Assembly: GCA_965200885.1 (NCBI GenBank) | Contig: OZ241737.1 | Location: 1 to 64,000 of the forward strand | Origin: MPNP01 sp026710155 | Lineage (GTDB): Bacteria > Pseudomonadota > Alphaproteobacteria > Rhodobacterales > Rhodobacteraceae | DNA length: 64,000 nt | Reading direction: 5' to 3' | Shown here: positions 43,922 through 53,140 of the stretch, piece after piece | How positions within the stretch are numbered: the stretch's first letter is position 1 | Layout: the number at the start of each line of letters is the position of its first letter | The notes under the pieces: model-generated | Told to the model about the DNA's origin: nothing | Seen by the model: the letters and a program-made list of their open reading frames with translations, nothing else | Databases searched by the model: none | Position numbers and translations under genes: made by a program

Positions 43922-44827
43922 CTAGCGATTGGACCGGGCTCCCCTTTGCTCCAGTTTGGCAAAAACATAAGCAAAGAAATAACACAATACGAAATACATG
44001 GCCCCAACCAGTATCCAAGTCTCGAACACCTTGGTCGTGGTTGCTGCCACCTCAGTCGCAAGAAAGGTCAATTCCTGAATGGAAATCAGGGAAACAATTG
44101 CTGAATCCTTGATCAGGGTTATGAACTGTCCGGCGAGAGGTGGAAGAATTTTCCTGATGGCTTGGGGAAGGATTACATCCCTCAGGATATTAAAATGGGA
44201 CAGGCCTATTGCCCTCCCGGCTTCCCATTGTCCCTTGCCGATCGATTGAATGCCTGCCCTGACGATTTCGGTAATGTAGGCACCCTCAAATACGGCAAGA
44301 CATACCATTCCAGCGATGAAATTCTCAAACAGCCTGGGATCACCAAACATGAACCTGAACAAATCATTGTCCATGATGGGGCTGTCATGTCTCAGGCTCG
44401 ACAGTCCGATCAGGGGGAAGATCTGACCGGAGATGAAAAAGTAGAAAATGAATATGAAAACAATTGGTGGAATATTTCTGATGAGTTCAACATAGGTTCT
44501 GCTTATGATCCGCAGCGAAAGATTGTTGCACCTCCGCCAATAACCCATCATGACACCAATAATGGTGGCCAGAATGGTGGCCCAAACGGCTAGTCGGAGG
44601 GTTGTCAACAAACCCTGGATGAGCAGATTGGCCACCCACCTTCCGGATTCTTCATCATACCTGACTATGAAACTGAAAACCCTGTTCCAGTTCCAATTGT
44701 AAACAAGTACATCATTAACCGTGTAAACGGCATACATGACCATGCCGATGACAAGTCCGATCAGAACCAGATCAACAAGGGTTACCCTTCTTCTGGGCAA
44801 GGGGGGAGGTGGTGAATTGCGATCCAT
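43922..44827 (-). CDS. aapM: L-amino-acid ABC transporter permease (AapM/BztC-like)
   Basis: An inner-membrane permease with several hydrophobic helices and the HisMQ-type signature: ELIRNIPPIVFIFIFYFF, AYITEIVRAGIQSIGKGQ and the EAA loop WEAGRAIGLSHFNILRDVIL. The start MDRNSPPPPLPRRR at 44827 is preferred; the first helix follows at LVDLVLIGLVIGMVM. It pairs with the permease at 45728-46567. Confidence 0.9.
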   Translation of the reverse strand: MDRNSPPPPLPRRRVTLVDLVLIGLVIGMVMYAVYTVNDVLVYNWNWNRVFSFIVRYDEESGRWVANLLIQGLLTTLRLAVWATILATIIGVMMGYWRRCNNLSLRIISRTYVELIRNIPPIVFIFIFYFFISGQIFPLIGLSSLRHDSPIMDNDLFRFMFGDPRLFENFIAGMVCLAVFEGAYITEIVRAGIQSIGKGQWEAGRAIGLSHFNILRDVILPQAIRKILPPLAGQFITLIKDSAIVSLISIQELTFLATEVAATTTKVFETWILVGAMYFVLCYFFAYVFAKLEQRGARSNR

Positions 44828-44877
44828 TGTCCAGCAGACAAGGCAGCCACTTGAAGGCTGCCCTGTCAATTGATCAC

Positions 44878-45711
44878 CTATTGATCAATGGAAACCATGT
44901 CAATCCATGCGGATCGATTCTTGAACCAATAATCATGGGTTTCTTTCAACCAACCATCATCGGTACGAAGCAGAATCCAGTTGGAGAAGTAGTTGAGGGC
45001 ATCAGGGTCACCCTTTCTCAGGGCAAATGCCTCATTACCCCTGGTAAGGTTCTCGCCCTCGAAAGGCAGGAATAACTTGTCCGGATTTTCATCAGTCCAG
45101 ACACGGGGCTTCGGTGCACCTGAAATGGTTGCCGTGGCATTGCCATTGACAACTTCCTGGAAGGCCTGGGTATCATCATCAAATCTTCTGATTTCGGCTT
45201 TTGGGAACATTTTCTGGGCAATGGTACAAGGGGTTGCACCCCGACGACAGGAAATCGTTACATCCGATGAATTGAAATCCTCCAGTGTCGATTTATCCCC
45301 AGCAAGTTCGATATTCGCTGCCATTTGCTGGCCTGAATTGGCATAGGCGCTGGTGAAATTGACTGTCAGGTTTCGTTGTGGTGTAATTGACATCCCGCCG
45401 ATGATGACATCAAACTTCTTGGCGAGCAGGGCCGGAATGATTCCACTCCACTGGGTTGGAACGAATTCAACTTCTACGCCCATGTCTTCGGCCACCTTCT
45501 TGGCGACATCGATTTCGAATCCAATCAGATTGCCTTCCTTGTCACGCATGGCCCAAGGTACAAAGGTTGACATGCCCACTTTTAATACGCCCCGCTTTTG
45601 AATTTCAACCAGTACGCTTTCTTCCTGTGCCTGAACGGAGGAGAAACCCACTCCCAACAAGGCAATGACAGGGGCTATAAGAAATCCCCTGAAGATGTTT
45701 TTCAGTTTCAT
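44878..45711 (-). CDS. Amino-acid ABC transporter substrate-binding protein
   Basis: A family 3 solute-binding protein, 277 residues, with a signal peptide ending around VGFSSVQAQ. The core words are VLKVGMSTFVPWAMRDKEG, IGFEIDVAKKVAEDM, FDVIIGGMSITPQR and the hinge ATISGAPKPRVW. It captures a polar amino acid in the periplasm for the two permeases. Here it lies between the two permease genes. Confidence 0.9.
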   Translation of the reverse strand: MKLKNIFRGFLIAPVIALLGVGFSSVQAQEESVLVEIQKRGVLKVGMSTFVPWAMRDKEGNLIGFEIDVAKKVAEDMGVEVEFVPTQWSGIIPALLAKKFDVIIGGMSITPQRNLTVNFTSAYANSGQQMAANIELAGDKSTLEDFNSSDVTISCRRGATPCTIAQKMFPKAEIRRFDDDTQAFQEVVNGNATATISGAPKPRVWTDENPDKLFLPFEGENLTRGNEAFALRKGDPDALNYFSNWILLRTDDGWLKETHDYWFKNRSAWIDMVSIDQ

Positions 45712-45727
45712 AACAAAACTCCTCTTA

Positions 45728-46567
45728 CTAATGCTTACCTTTCTCTAATTGTCTTTCGAACAGGGAAACCCCTGCTGAAAGTGTTACTGTCAGGGCCAGG
45801 TAAATGCCCGCAACAATAAACCAGATTTCAAAGGCCATGAAAGTCTCCGAAATCAAATTCATGCCCGCTGTCGTCAACTCCGATACGGCAATGACACTGA
45901 CGATGGCGGAGTGCTTGATAAGTGAAATGATCAATCCCGTCAGGGGAGGAAGAATAAGTGGCAGGGATTGGGGAATGATTATTTTGGTATATTTGTCATA
46001 TGGCGTCAGTCCTATTGCATCACTGGCTTCATACTGATCCCTGGACACACCGATGATCCCCCCTCGAATGATTTCCGAGGCAAAAGAACCCTCGAAGAAA
46101 GACAGGCAGAGCACACCGGCCCAAAATCGGTCCATCCCGAAGATTGGTGCCAGCACGAAATAAAACAGGAAGAGTTGGACCAGTAAGGGAGTATTCCGGA
46201 TGGCTTCAAGATAAATGGTGGCGATCCATTTGCCGGCAAATGAATTGGACAATCGGGCAAAGGCTGTAACAAATCCAATCAGAACGGCAAAGATTATCGA
46301 TACGCCTGCCAGTCTGAGCGTTTCAATGAACCCCAGGACCAGTGGACCCCAGATTATTTCACCATCAATGATCCGATAAAAGAACCTTGGAACCCTGTAC
46401 CATTGCCAGTTGTATTCCATTGCCTGGGCACCCCTGTAAGAGACCCACGCCAGTATGCTGAAAATTATAATGGCCTGCAACACCTGAAGGCTGGTACGGG
46501 CCGTCTGGCTGAGACTGATTGTGGCTTTTGGCCGTTCTCTTGTAAGGGTTTGATCAGTTGCGGCCAT
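45728..46567 (-). CDS. aapQ: L-amino-acid ABC transporter permease (AapQ-like)
   Basis: First gene of the importer operon. HisMQ-type permease: ETLRLAGVSIIFAVLIGFV, LEAIRNTPLLVQLFLFYFVL, FASEIIRGGIIGVSRDQYEA (EAA loop) and SLIKHSAIVSVIAVSELTT. It has a long N-terminal cytoplasmic extension and first helix (LQVLQAIIIFSILAWVSY). Spacing to the binding protein gene is 16 bases. Confidence 0.9.
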   Translation of the reverse strand: MAATDQTLTRERPKATISLSQTARTSLQVLQAIIIFSILAWVSYRGAQAMEYNWQWYRVPRFFYRIIDGEIIWGPLVLGFIETLRLAGVSIIFAVLIGFVTAFARLSNSFAGKWIATIYLEAIRNTPLLVQLFLFYFVLAPIFGMDRFWAGVLCLSFFEGSFASEIIRGGIIGVSRDQYEASDAIGLTPYDKYTKIIIPQSLPLILPPLTGLIISLIKHSAIVSVIAVSELTTAGMNLISETFMAFEIWFIVAGIYLALTVTLSAGVSLFERQLEKGKH

Positions 46568-46939
46568 TTATTTGTACATTTACCACCAGAACAAAATCCT
46601 CATTATCCCAGCCCATGAAAAAGAGAAAGGTTCTGGTCTTCCCCGACAACCATTTTGCAATGAAGTGCTAAACAACATCAAGGACCACTTTATTTATTGT
46701 GTTTGGTTTTTCAACTAGAAAAAAATCAGCGTTTGAACTGGAAGAAAATGTGCCATGATGTTTCTTCCCACCTGCTTCTGCAAAATATGATTGCTGAAGA
46801 ATGCCTTGTTGCCAACAAGCCATGTTCGAGTTCTGGATTTCCAGTTCCAAACGCGGGGCATTTCAAGAAATCAATTATCATTGATCAGATTTATTGGCCG
46901 GGCAAATTTGGAAATAAACGAAAAGCCAATGGTCATGAT
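46568..46939. other. Intergenic upstream of the amino-acid importer
   Basis: It presumably holds the importer promoter; a plus-strand frame here has no family resemblance and is not called. I see no repeat of note. Confidence 0.45.
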
Positions 46940-47332
46940 TTAATCAATCATCCCCATGGCATCTATTTCCACCAACAAATCCTCATCTGCCAAACTTGAA
47001 ACAACCACTCCCGTGCTACAGTGCCTTACACCGTCAAACCATTTGTTGATAGCCTGATAGACTGCTGTTCGGTAGGAAATGTCGGTTACATAAACGGTCA
47101 ACTTACAAACATCGGTTAATTCACCACCTGCCTCCTGCATCCACTTCTGTATGTTGCGGCAAGCCTGATCAGCCTGTTTGCCCGGGTCTCCCCTCCCAAT
47201 CAGAACACCATTGTCATCAACGCCAACCTGACCTTGCATGAAGACAATGTCGCCACTTGCCCTGATGGCCTTGGAATAAATGGCCTTGGCATGATAGCGG
47301 GTTTGATAGGGGTGAATGTGTTTTTTCGGCAT
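46940..47332 (-). CDS. RidA/YjgF family enamine/imine deaminase
   Basis: RidA proteins hydrolyse reactive enamines and imines made by PLP enzymes, releasing ketoacids and ammonia. The family core is seen: SGDIVFMQGQVGVDDNGVLI, DQACRNIQKWMQEAGGELTD, KLTVYVTDI and LADEDLLVEIDAMGMI. Length 130 is typical. It is not in an obvious operon. Confidence 0.88.
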   Translation of the reverse strand: MPKKHIHPYQTRYHAKAIYSKAIRASGDIVFMQGQVGVDDNGVLIGRGDPGKQADQACRNIQKWMQEAGGELTDVCKLTVYVTDISYRTAVYQAINKWFDGVRHCSTGVVVSSLADEDLLVEIDAMGMID

Positions 47333-47409
47333 GTCTTCACTGTAAATTCTTCAGACCTGAAGGGTTTATTGTTATCTCTATCAGCAGGCTGATGCAAATT
47401 CTGATTTGC

Positions 47410-47486
47410 TGGTCGGAGTGAGAGGATTTGAACCTCCGGCCCCTGCCTCCCGAAGACAGTGCTCTACCAGGCTGAGCTACACTCCG
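47410..47486 (-). tRNA. tRNA-Pro (CGG)
   Basis: Minus-strand cloverleaf: acceptor CGGAGTG with CACTCCG, D arm tagctcagcctggtagagca, anticodon loop TTCGGGA (anticodon CGG) closed by CTGTC/GGCAG, T arm ccggaggttcaaatcctct, discriminator A and an encoded CCA at 47412-47410. It lies between leuB and ridA. Confidence 0.95.
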
Positions 47487-47516
47487 AATTCAACAACATG
47501 ATACTGATGTTCTCCG

Positions 47517-48620
47517 TTAACTCAAATCATTCAGGCAATTGATTACTTCTTTACCCATCTCTGATGTAGTGGCTGGATTTTTTCCTTCAACCTGCAAAAG
47601 GTCCGGTGTCCTGACACCATTGGCCAGTGCCTGTTCAACGGCCTGTTCCAGCAGGTCTGCCTCCTCAAGCAAACCGAAGGAGTATTTCAATGCCATGGCA
47701 AAGGAGAGAATACAGGCACAGGGGTTGGCTTTTGCCTGACCGGTAATGTCAGGTGCAGATCCATGTACCGGTTCATAAAGTGCCCGAGGAAGACCCTTGG
47801 GAGAATTGTCTCCCAGGGATGCTGATGGAAGCATGCCAAGAGAACCGGTCAGCATTGCTGCAGCATCTGATAGGATATCACCAAATAAATTATCGGTAAC
47901 GATCACATCAAACTGTTTGGGATTCCTGACCAGTTGCATGGCTCCAGCATCCGCATACATGTGGCTCAACTTTACATCAGGATATTCATTGTCTCCGACC
48001 CATTGGACCTCCTCTCGCCAGAGTACACCGGATTCCATCACATTGGCTTTCTCCATCGAGCATACCCGGTTGTTTCTTTTTCTGGCAAGTTCAAAGGCTG
48101 AACGCGCAACCCGTCGGATTTCCAAAGTAGTATATCTTTGCGTATTGACACCAATTCTTCCTCCCTCATTATCATCCATGATTCCCCGTGGTTCGCCAAA
48201 ATACACCCCGGAGGTAAGTTCCCGAACGATCATGATGTCGAGCCCGGATACAATGTCCTTTTTCAATGAGGAAAATTCAGCCAGGGCATCAAAACACATC
48301 GCAGGTCTCAGATTGGCATATAAATCCAATTCCTTTCTGAGTTTGAGAAGTCCTCTTTCCGGCTTGACCTCAAAGGGAAGATCATCATACTTGGGAGCAC
48401 CTGCTGCACCCAGCAAAATGGCATCAGTATCAAAGGCCAGTTTCAGGGTCTTGTCATGTAGTGGAGTTCCATAGTTGTCATAGGCGATACCACCGACCAA
48501 ATCCTCGGTAACGCCAAATTCCAGACCCCGCCTGTCCTTGAACCAGGAAATAACTTCCTTTACTTCCTCCATCACTTCAGGGCCTATGCCGTCTCCAGCC
48601 AGAATCAAAAGGTTGTACAT
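47517..48620 (-). CDS. leuB: 3-isopropylmalate dehydrogenase
   Basis: The third enzyme of leucine biosynthesis: it oxidises and decarboxylates 3-isopropylmalate with NAD. Conserved words: LLILAGDGIGPEVMEE, ILLGAAGAPKYDDLPFE, RPAMCFDAL, IMIVRELTSGVYFGEPRG, SMEKANVMESGVLWREEV, YADAGAMQLVRNPKQFDVIV, NLFGDILSDAAAMLTGSLG and EPVHGSAPDITGQAKANP. The ATG at 48620 is chosen; a TTG three codons earlier follows the aggag box more closely. leuC and leuD lie about 14 kb away. Confidence 0.94.
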   Translation of the reverse strand: MYNLLILAGDGIGPEVMEEVKEVISWFKDRRGLEFGVTEDLVGGIAYDNYGTPLHDKTLKLAFDTDAILLGAAGAPKYDDLPFEVKPERGLLKLRKELDLYANLRPAMCFDALAEFSSLKKDIVSGLDIMIVRELTSGVYFGEPRGIMDDNEGGRIGVNTQRYTTLEIRRVARSAFELARKRNNRVCSMEKANVMESGVLWREEVQWVGDNEYPDVKLSHMYADAGAMQLVRNPKQFDVIVTDNLFGDILSDAAAMLTGSLGMLPSASLGDNSPKGLPRALYEPVHGSAPDITGQAKANPCACILSFAMALKYSFGLLEEADLLEQAVEQALANGVRTPDLLQVEGKNPATTSEMGKEVINCLNDLS

Positions 48621-48682
48621 GGCTGTCAAGTTCTCCTTCCTGTAATTGAATTTCGATTGCGAATAAAGATGAAACAGATGGT

Positions 48683-49423
48683 TTATAATCTTGGATCATC
48701 AAGTTGACAAGGGAAGCGCCGTGGTACCAGACCGGATTGCAACCAGCAAATATGGGTATAGATCGAATAAACAGGCAACTTGGTTATCTTGCGAATGTCT
48801 GCTGCATAGGGAGCCATATTGGTGCACTCAAGTACGATTCCACCGACATCCTTATGGTTGTTGACCATATCCCGGGCTGCATCCTTCAGATCTTCCAGGC
48901 AAAGGGAAAAATCGATTTCGGGCAAATCATCCAGAATCTTGTGGGTAAATTCCCTACCTTCTTCCGTACCCACGATCGGAGTATCGAGGGGAACATTGGC
49001 CAGCCTCAGGTGTTCATCGGTGAGATGTTCCTTGGAAATGGTAATTATACCAGCCCTCCTGTCACTTCCCAGCATGCTGTTGACCATTGGAACCTGCATC
49101 AGGGAAGAGGTCGCTACCGGAACATCAATGGCATTCCTTACCTTGTCCTGTATGAGTGCCAAAAAACCGCAATTGGTAGTCAATCCATCGGCCCCATGAG
49201 CGACCAGGTCCTTGCCGGCCTGAATAAATCCTTCCAAAAGACCCTCGGCCTTCTTTCGCACGACAATGTCGGGGGAAGCCCCCTTGACTATGCGATACTG
49301 AACCGGAAATGGCCACGTATTGGCATTGGCAATATCCCCGTATATTCTAGGAAATTGGGTGTCCAGCATCATCACGCCGACCGTTGCACCAAAAATAGTC
49401 TTGCCACCTCGCTCAACAACCAT
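48683..49423 (-). CDS. Aspartate/glutamate racemase-superfamily protein
   Basis: Cofactor-independent racemases of this fold use two cysteines. They are present in GLTTNCGFLALIQ (about residue 85) and IVLECTNMAPYAADI (about 200). Other words are TIFGATVGVMMLDTQFPRI and RRAGIITISKEHLTDEHLRL. Length 246 fits. The substrate is unknown; aspartate, glutamate, hydantoin or related acids are options. It is divergent from the TPP / D-amino-acid dehydrogenase operon, which may suggest a link to D-amino acids (inference). Confidence 0.75.
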   Translation of the reverse strand: MVVERGGKTIFGATVGVMMLDTQFPRIYGDIANANTWPFPVQYRIVKGASPDIVVRKKAEGLLEGFIQAGKDLVAHGADGLTTNCGFLALIQDKVRNAIDVPVATSSLMQVPMVNSMLGSDRRAGIITISKEHLTDEHLRLANVPLDTPIVGTEEGREFTHKILDDLPEIDFSLCLEDLKDAARDMVNNHKDVGGIVLECTNMAPYAADIRKITKLPVYSIYTHICWLQSGLVPRRFPCQLDDPRL

Positions 49424-50147
49424 TTCATTTCCCCCGCTTGCAAAATAATTTTCAATATTTCCTACTCATGGATTTATGAAATATTCAGTCAAAATCAAAC
49501 CCTCGTCAAACGCAGAGCTGTGGGATTGACAATATGGCGGGTTATAAATTACATTCATTCACAGTCCGGAACAGTTAATCCTAAATTTGGGTCCTCCACT
49601 TTTTTGGTGGGTTGGATTTGTCTTGGATATGGCTGAATTGACTCCAAGGATGATGGTGAAACTGAAAAGCAACCGGTCAATTCGTCATGCTTCAAATCCT
49701 TTGGCCTTTCGGGTTCATTGTAATGAATGAAAGATTTTATGGACTGTGTTGCAAACGATCATGAAGTGCCTTGTTCAAGGCTCATTGAAGGACTTCGGGA
49801 GATGGAATGATTTGATGACTTGTTATTTACCCACCATAATTTGAAGAGCCTTTTTCTCTAAACAATCATTTTAATGGTTTTCCTGATTGAGGGCGTTGAA
49901 TTGTAGATGGAACCATAACTCTCATTATGCGAATGATGGTCTTGAGCATACCTACCTTCTGTACATTTGAATTGGTAAAATTTGGTTGCATAAAAGTGGC
50001 TAATAACAAAAAACTAAATGCCAAAAGTATAAGGGTCTGTTTTGAATAAAATATTTCAGGCCTGTTATTTTAATGGACATGCCCTTATTGCATTATCTAA
50101 ATTCTTTTATCTCGTTTGTAAGTTTTCAATTTGATTTGATTTAATCC
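49424..50147. other. Long intergenic region between divergent operons
   Basis: 724 bases with no gene I can support. It should contain the promoters of the racemase gene (minus) and of the TPP-enzyme operon (plus). I could not single out a regulator site. Confidence 0.45.
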
Positions 50148-51839
50148 ATGAATTCCACACTATCGGGGGCAGATGCCCTTTTACGAATGCTTGAAAAGTA
50201 CAAGGTCGAATACATTTTCGGGTTATGCGGTGATACAACCCTGCCTTTCTATGATTCCATCCTGACTCTTGATCATCCCATTAATCACATTCTGGTCCGT
50301 GATGAACGTACAGCCTCCTATATGGCCGATGGCTATGCTCGAACGACAGGCAAGGTCGGAGTGTGTGAAGGTCCGTCGGGTGGTGGTGCCACCTATATAC
50401 TTCCAGGCCTGGTTGAAGCAAATGAATCCTCCTCGGCCATTTTATCAATTACAACGGATATCTCGCTTGCCTCCTATGGGAAATTCCCCTTAACCGAAAT
50501 CGATCAGGAAGCATTGATGCGTCCCTTGACAAAGTGGAATACCGTGATCAGACGAGGTGATCATATTCCACGCATGATTCGAAAAGCGTTTCGTATGATG
50601 ACAACCGGACGACCTGGTTCAACCCATCTGGGTATTCCCTATGATATACAATATGAAGATGTTCCATACGAGGATATCTGGGCAGATAAATCACATCTCC
50701 ATTTCCCTGCCTGGCGGGCTGCTCCTGAGCCGGGAATGACGGAAGAGGTTTTGAAACTTGTCATATCTGCTGAAAAGCCCGTGATTGTCTGCGGTGGTGG
50801 CGTCGTCATTGCCAATGCCATGGAAGAGTTGAAGAACTTTGTCGAATATTTTGATATACCTGTTTTGACCTCGATTTCGGGTCAGGGATGCCTATCTGAA
50901 TTTCATCCCAACTGTGCTGGTGTGGTCGGCTCAAATGGAGGTACCGAAGAAACTTGGGAAATCCTGAAGCAAGCCGATCTGGTAATGTTTCTCGGTTGCC
51001 GGGCGGGATCCACGACCACATCACGGTGGCAGGCTCCAACATCGGATACCAGAATAATCCACATTGACAATGATCCTGAAGTGATTGGTGCCAATTATCA
51101 AACAGAACTCGGTATCGTTGCCGATCTCTTCCTTGCATTGAAGGAGTTGAATCAACTTCTTGCCGAGGGTGGTTTTCCCAGCAAGGGATTTAGTGGTGCA
51201 TCGATAGTCAGACAGGCCATCGAGCAAAAATTTCAAAAGTTCCATGAAATCGCTCGATCCGCCAATGACATGATAAACCCCGAGGCCATTGTTGTCAGTC
51301 TTCAGGAAACATTGTCGGATGATGCTATAATCGTATGTGATCCAGGTACGCCTTGCCCTTACATATCGGCATTCTACCGTTTTCCCAAGGCAGGCAGATA
51401 CTTCATAACCAACCGAGCACATGGTGCACTGGGTTACTCTCTGGGTGCGGCAATGGGTGCCTGGTGCGGGACCAAGAACCGTGAAGTCATTGCCATTATG
51501 GGTGATGGTTCATTCGGTTTTTCCTGTGGCGAGTTGGAAACCCTGACCCGGATTGGCATCCCGATCACCATTATCGTGATTTCAAACAAAAGTTTCGGCT
51601 GGATCAAGGCAAGCCAGCATGATGATTATGAGCAACGTTATCACAATGTTGATTTCTCCCGAACGGATCATGCCAAAATCGCTTCTGACTATGGATTGAA
51701 ATCCTGGCGGGTGGAGAATATTGAGGATTTGAAACCCAAATTGCATTCGGCCATCGAAACCGAAGAACCCACCCTGGTTGATATTGTCTGTCAACCGTTG
51801 GAACAGGCCAAGGCTCCGGTATTGAGATGGATGGGCTGA
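50148..51839 (+). CDS. Thiamine-diphosphate enzyme (acetolactate-synthase-like)
   Basis: A three-domain TPP enzyme of 563 residues. The N-terminal pyrimidine-binding domain has YIFGLCGDTTLPFYDSI and RDERTASYMADGYARTTGK; the C-terminal cofactor domain has ALGYSLGAAMGAW and the Mg-TPP motif IMGDGSFGFSCGELETL ... VISNKSFGW. It probably decarboxylates or ligates a 2-oxo acid. Since the next genes encode a D-amino-acid dehydrogenase and a TRAP importer, it may process the oxo acid they supply (inference). It is not the biosynthetic IlvB, whose small subunit is absent. Confidence 0.82.
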   Translation: MNSTLSGADALLRMLEKYKVEYIFGLCGDTTLPFYDSILTLDHPINHILVRDERTASYMADGYARTTGKVGVCEGPSGGGATYILPGLVEANESSSAILSITTDISLASYGKFPLTEIDQEALMRPLTKWNTVIRRGDHIPRMIRKAFRMMTTGRPGSTHLGIPYDIQYEDVPYEDIWADKSHLHFPAWRAAPEPGMTEEVLKLVISAEKPVIVCGGGVVIANAMEELKNFVEYFDIPVLTSISGQGCLSEFHPNCAGVVGSNGGTEETWEILKQADLVMFLGCRAGSTTTSRWQAPTSDTRIIHIDNDPEVIGANYQTELGIVADLFLALKELNQLLAEGGFPSKGFSGASIVRQAIEQKFQKFHEIARSANDMINPEAIVVSLQETLSDDAIIVCDPGTPCPYISAFYRFPKAGRYFITNRAHGALGYSLGAAMGAWCGTKNREVIAIMGDGSFGFSCGELETLTRIGIPITIIVISNKSFGWIKASQHDDYEQRYHNVDFSRTDHAKIASDYGLKSWRVENIEDLKPKLHSAIETEEPTLVDIVCQPLEQAKAPVLRWMG

Positions 51840-51851
51840 TTCAGGACACAT

Positions 51852-53102
51852 ATGACTAACAGTCATAAGAAACAAATCATTGTTGTAGGTTCTGGCATAG
51901 CCGGAGTTTCCACGGCCTTGTGGCTTCAGCGCTTCGGCGAGAATGTAACCCTCATGGATCGCAGTGCACCAGGAGAAGGTACCTCGTTTGGCAATGCCGG
52001 TGTTCTTGCCGCGTGCTCAATCACGCCCGTTACTGCACCAAAAATGGTTTCCAAACTTCCAGGATATCTGCTGAATCCTAATTTTCCCCTCTATGTTATC
52101 TGGGAAAAATTGCCATATATTGTACCTTTTCTTGTTCGCTATCTGCTCCATGCCAATGATGCTGACACAAGAAGAATATCAAGGGGGCTTACCGAGATTG
52201 TTGCCGATTCGATAATGCAACACAGAGATCTGGCTCATGGTACCAAGGCGGAAAAATGGTTGCATGATTCGAAATACATTTTTGCGTACGAATCAAGAAA
52301 AGCCTTTGAAAATGATGGTTACGTCTGGTCAATCAGAACCGGGGCCGGTTTTGAACCACAAATCGTGGAGGGACAGGAGGTAAAGGAAATTCTTCCTGGG
52401 ACCGGAAACAACATCAATCTCCTTGCAGTAATGGATTCTCATGGTTTTATCACGAATCCCGGACAATATGTCAAGGATCTCGCCATGACCTTCAGGGAGC
52501 AGGGAGGAACCTTTATCAAGGCCCAGGTCAAGGATTTCAGCAAGTCAGGTGACAAAATCAGCTCGGTTGAGACCGATCAAGGGAGTTTTGATTGTACTGA
52601 TCTGGTAATAACCGCGGGAATCTGGTCCAAGGACCTCATGAGAAAGCTGGGGGTGAACGTACCGATGGAATCAGAACGGGGGTATCATATCCTGTTACGT
52701 TCCCCGTCAACCATGCCTCCCTGCCCGATCATGGTTGCTTCAGGAAAATTTGTCATGACACCCATGGCGATGGGATTACGGTGCGCAGGTATTCTGGAAT
52801 TTGGAGGATTGACGGCGCCGCCTTCCAAAAAGCCGTTGCAAATAATCAAGAGACATGTCCGAAGCACTTATCCGGAATTGGAATGGGAGGATACCGAAGA
52901 GTGGTTGGGGCACAGGCCTGCACCTTGTGACAGCCTGCCATTTATAGGTCAAGTGGGTGAATCTCGTATTTATACAGGATTCGGACATCATCACATCGGA
53001 TTGACAAGTGGTCCGAAAACTGGCAGGATTTTGGCTGAATTGATAGCCAAAAATCAATTTATGATTGACATTTCCCCGTATTTTCCTAGACGATTCAGTT
53101 AA
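51852..53102 (+). CDS. FAD-dependent D-amino-acid dehydrogenase (DadA-like)
   Basis: It oxidises a D-amino acid or related amine to the oxo acid. The FAD-binding motif is IIVVGSGIAGVSTALWLQRF with the acidic LMDRS; GEGTSFGNAGVLAACS, the FAD-domain VITAGIWSKDLMRKLG and the C-terminal LGHRPAPCDSLPFIGQ with YTGFGHHHIGLTSGPKTG fit the DadA/DAO family. Length 416 is typical. It starts 12 bases after the TPP gene. Confidence 0.87.
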   Translation: MTNSHKKQIIVVGSGIAGVSTALWLQRFGENVTLMDRSAPGEGTSFGNAGVLAACSITPVTAPKMVSKLPGYLLNPNFPLYVIWEKLPYIVPFLVRYLLHANDADTRRISRGLTEIVADSIMQHRDLAHGTKAEKWLHDSKYIFAYESRKAFENDGYVWSIRTGAGFEPQIVEGQEVKEILPGTGNNINLLAVMDSHGFITNPGQYVKDLAMTFREQGGTFIKAQVKDFSKSGDKISSVETDQGSFDCTDLVITAGIWSKDLMRKLGVNVPMESERGYHILLRSPSTMPPCPIMVASGKFVMTPMAMGLRCAGILEFGGLTAPPSKKPLQIIKRHVRSTYPELEWEDTEEWLGHRPAPCDSLPFIGQVGESRIYTGFGHHHIGLTSGPKTGRILAELIAKNQFMIDISPYFPRRFS

Positions 53103-53140
53103 ATCGTTATAGCTAAAAAATTATTTTATGGAGAAAAAGA

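Noticed and set aside
50148..51839. Biosynthetic acetolactate synthase IlvB or sulfoacetaldehyde acetyltransferase
   Set aside because: There is no IlvN-type small subunit and no phosphotransacetylase nearby; the context is catabolic and the substrate cannot be assigned.
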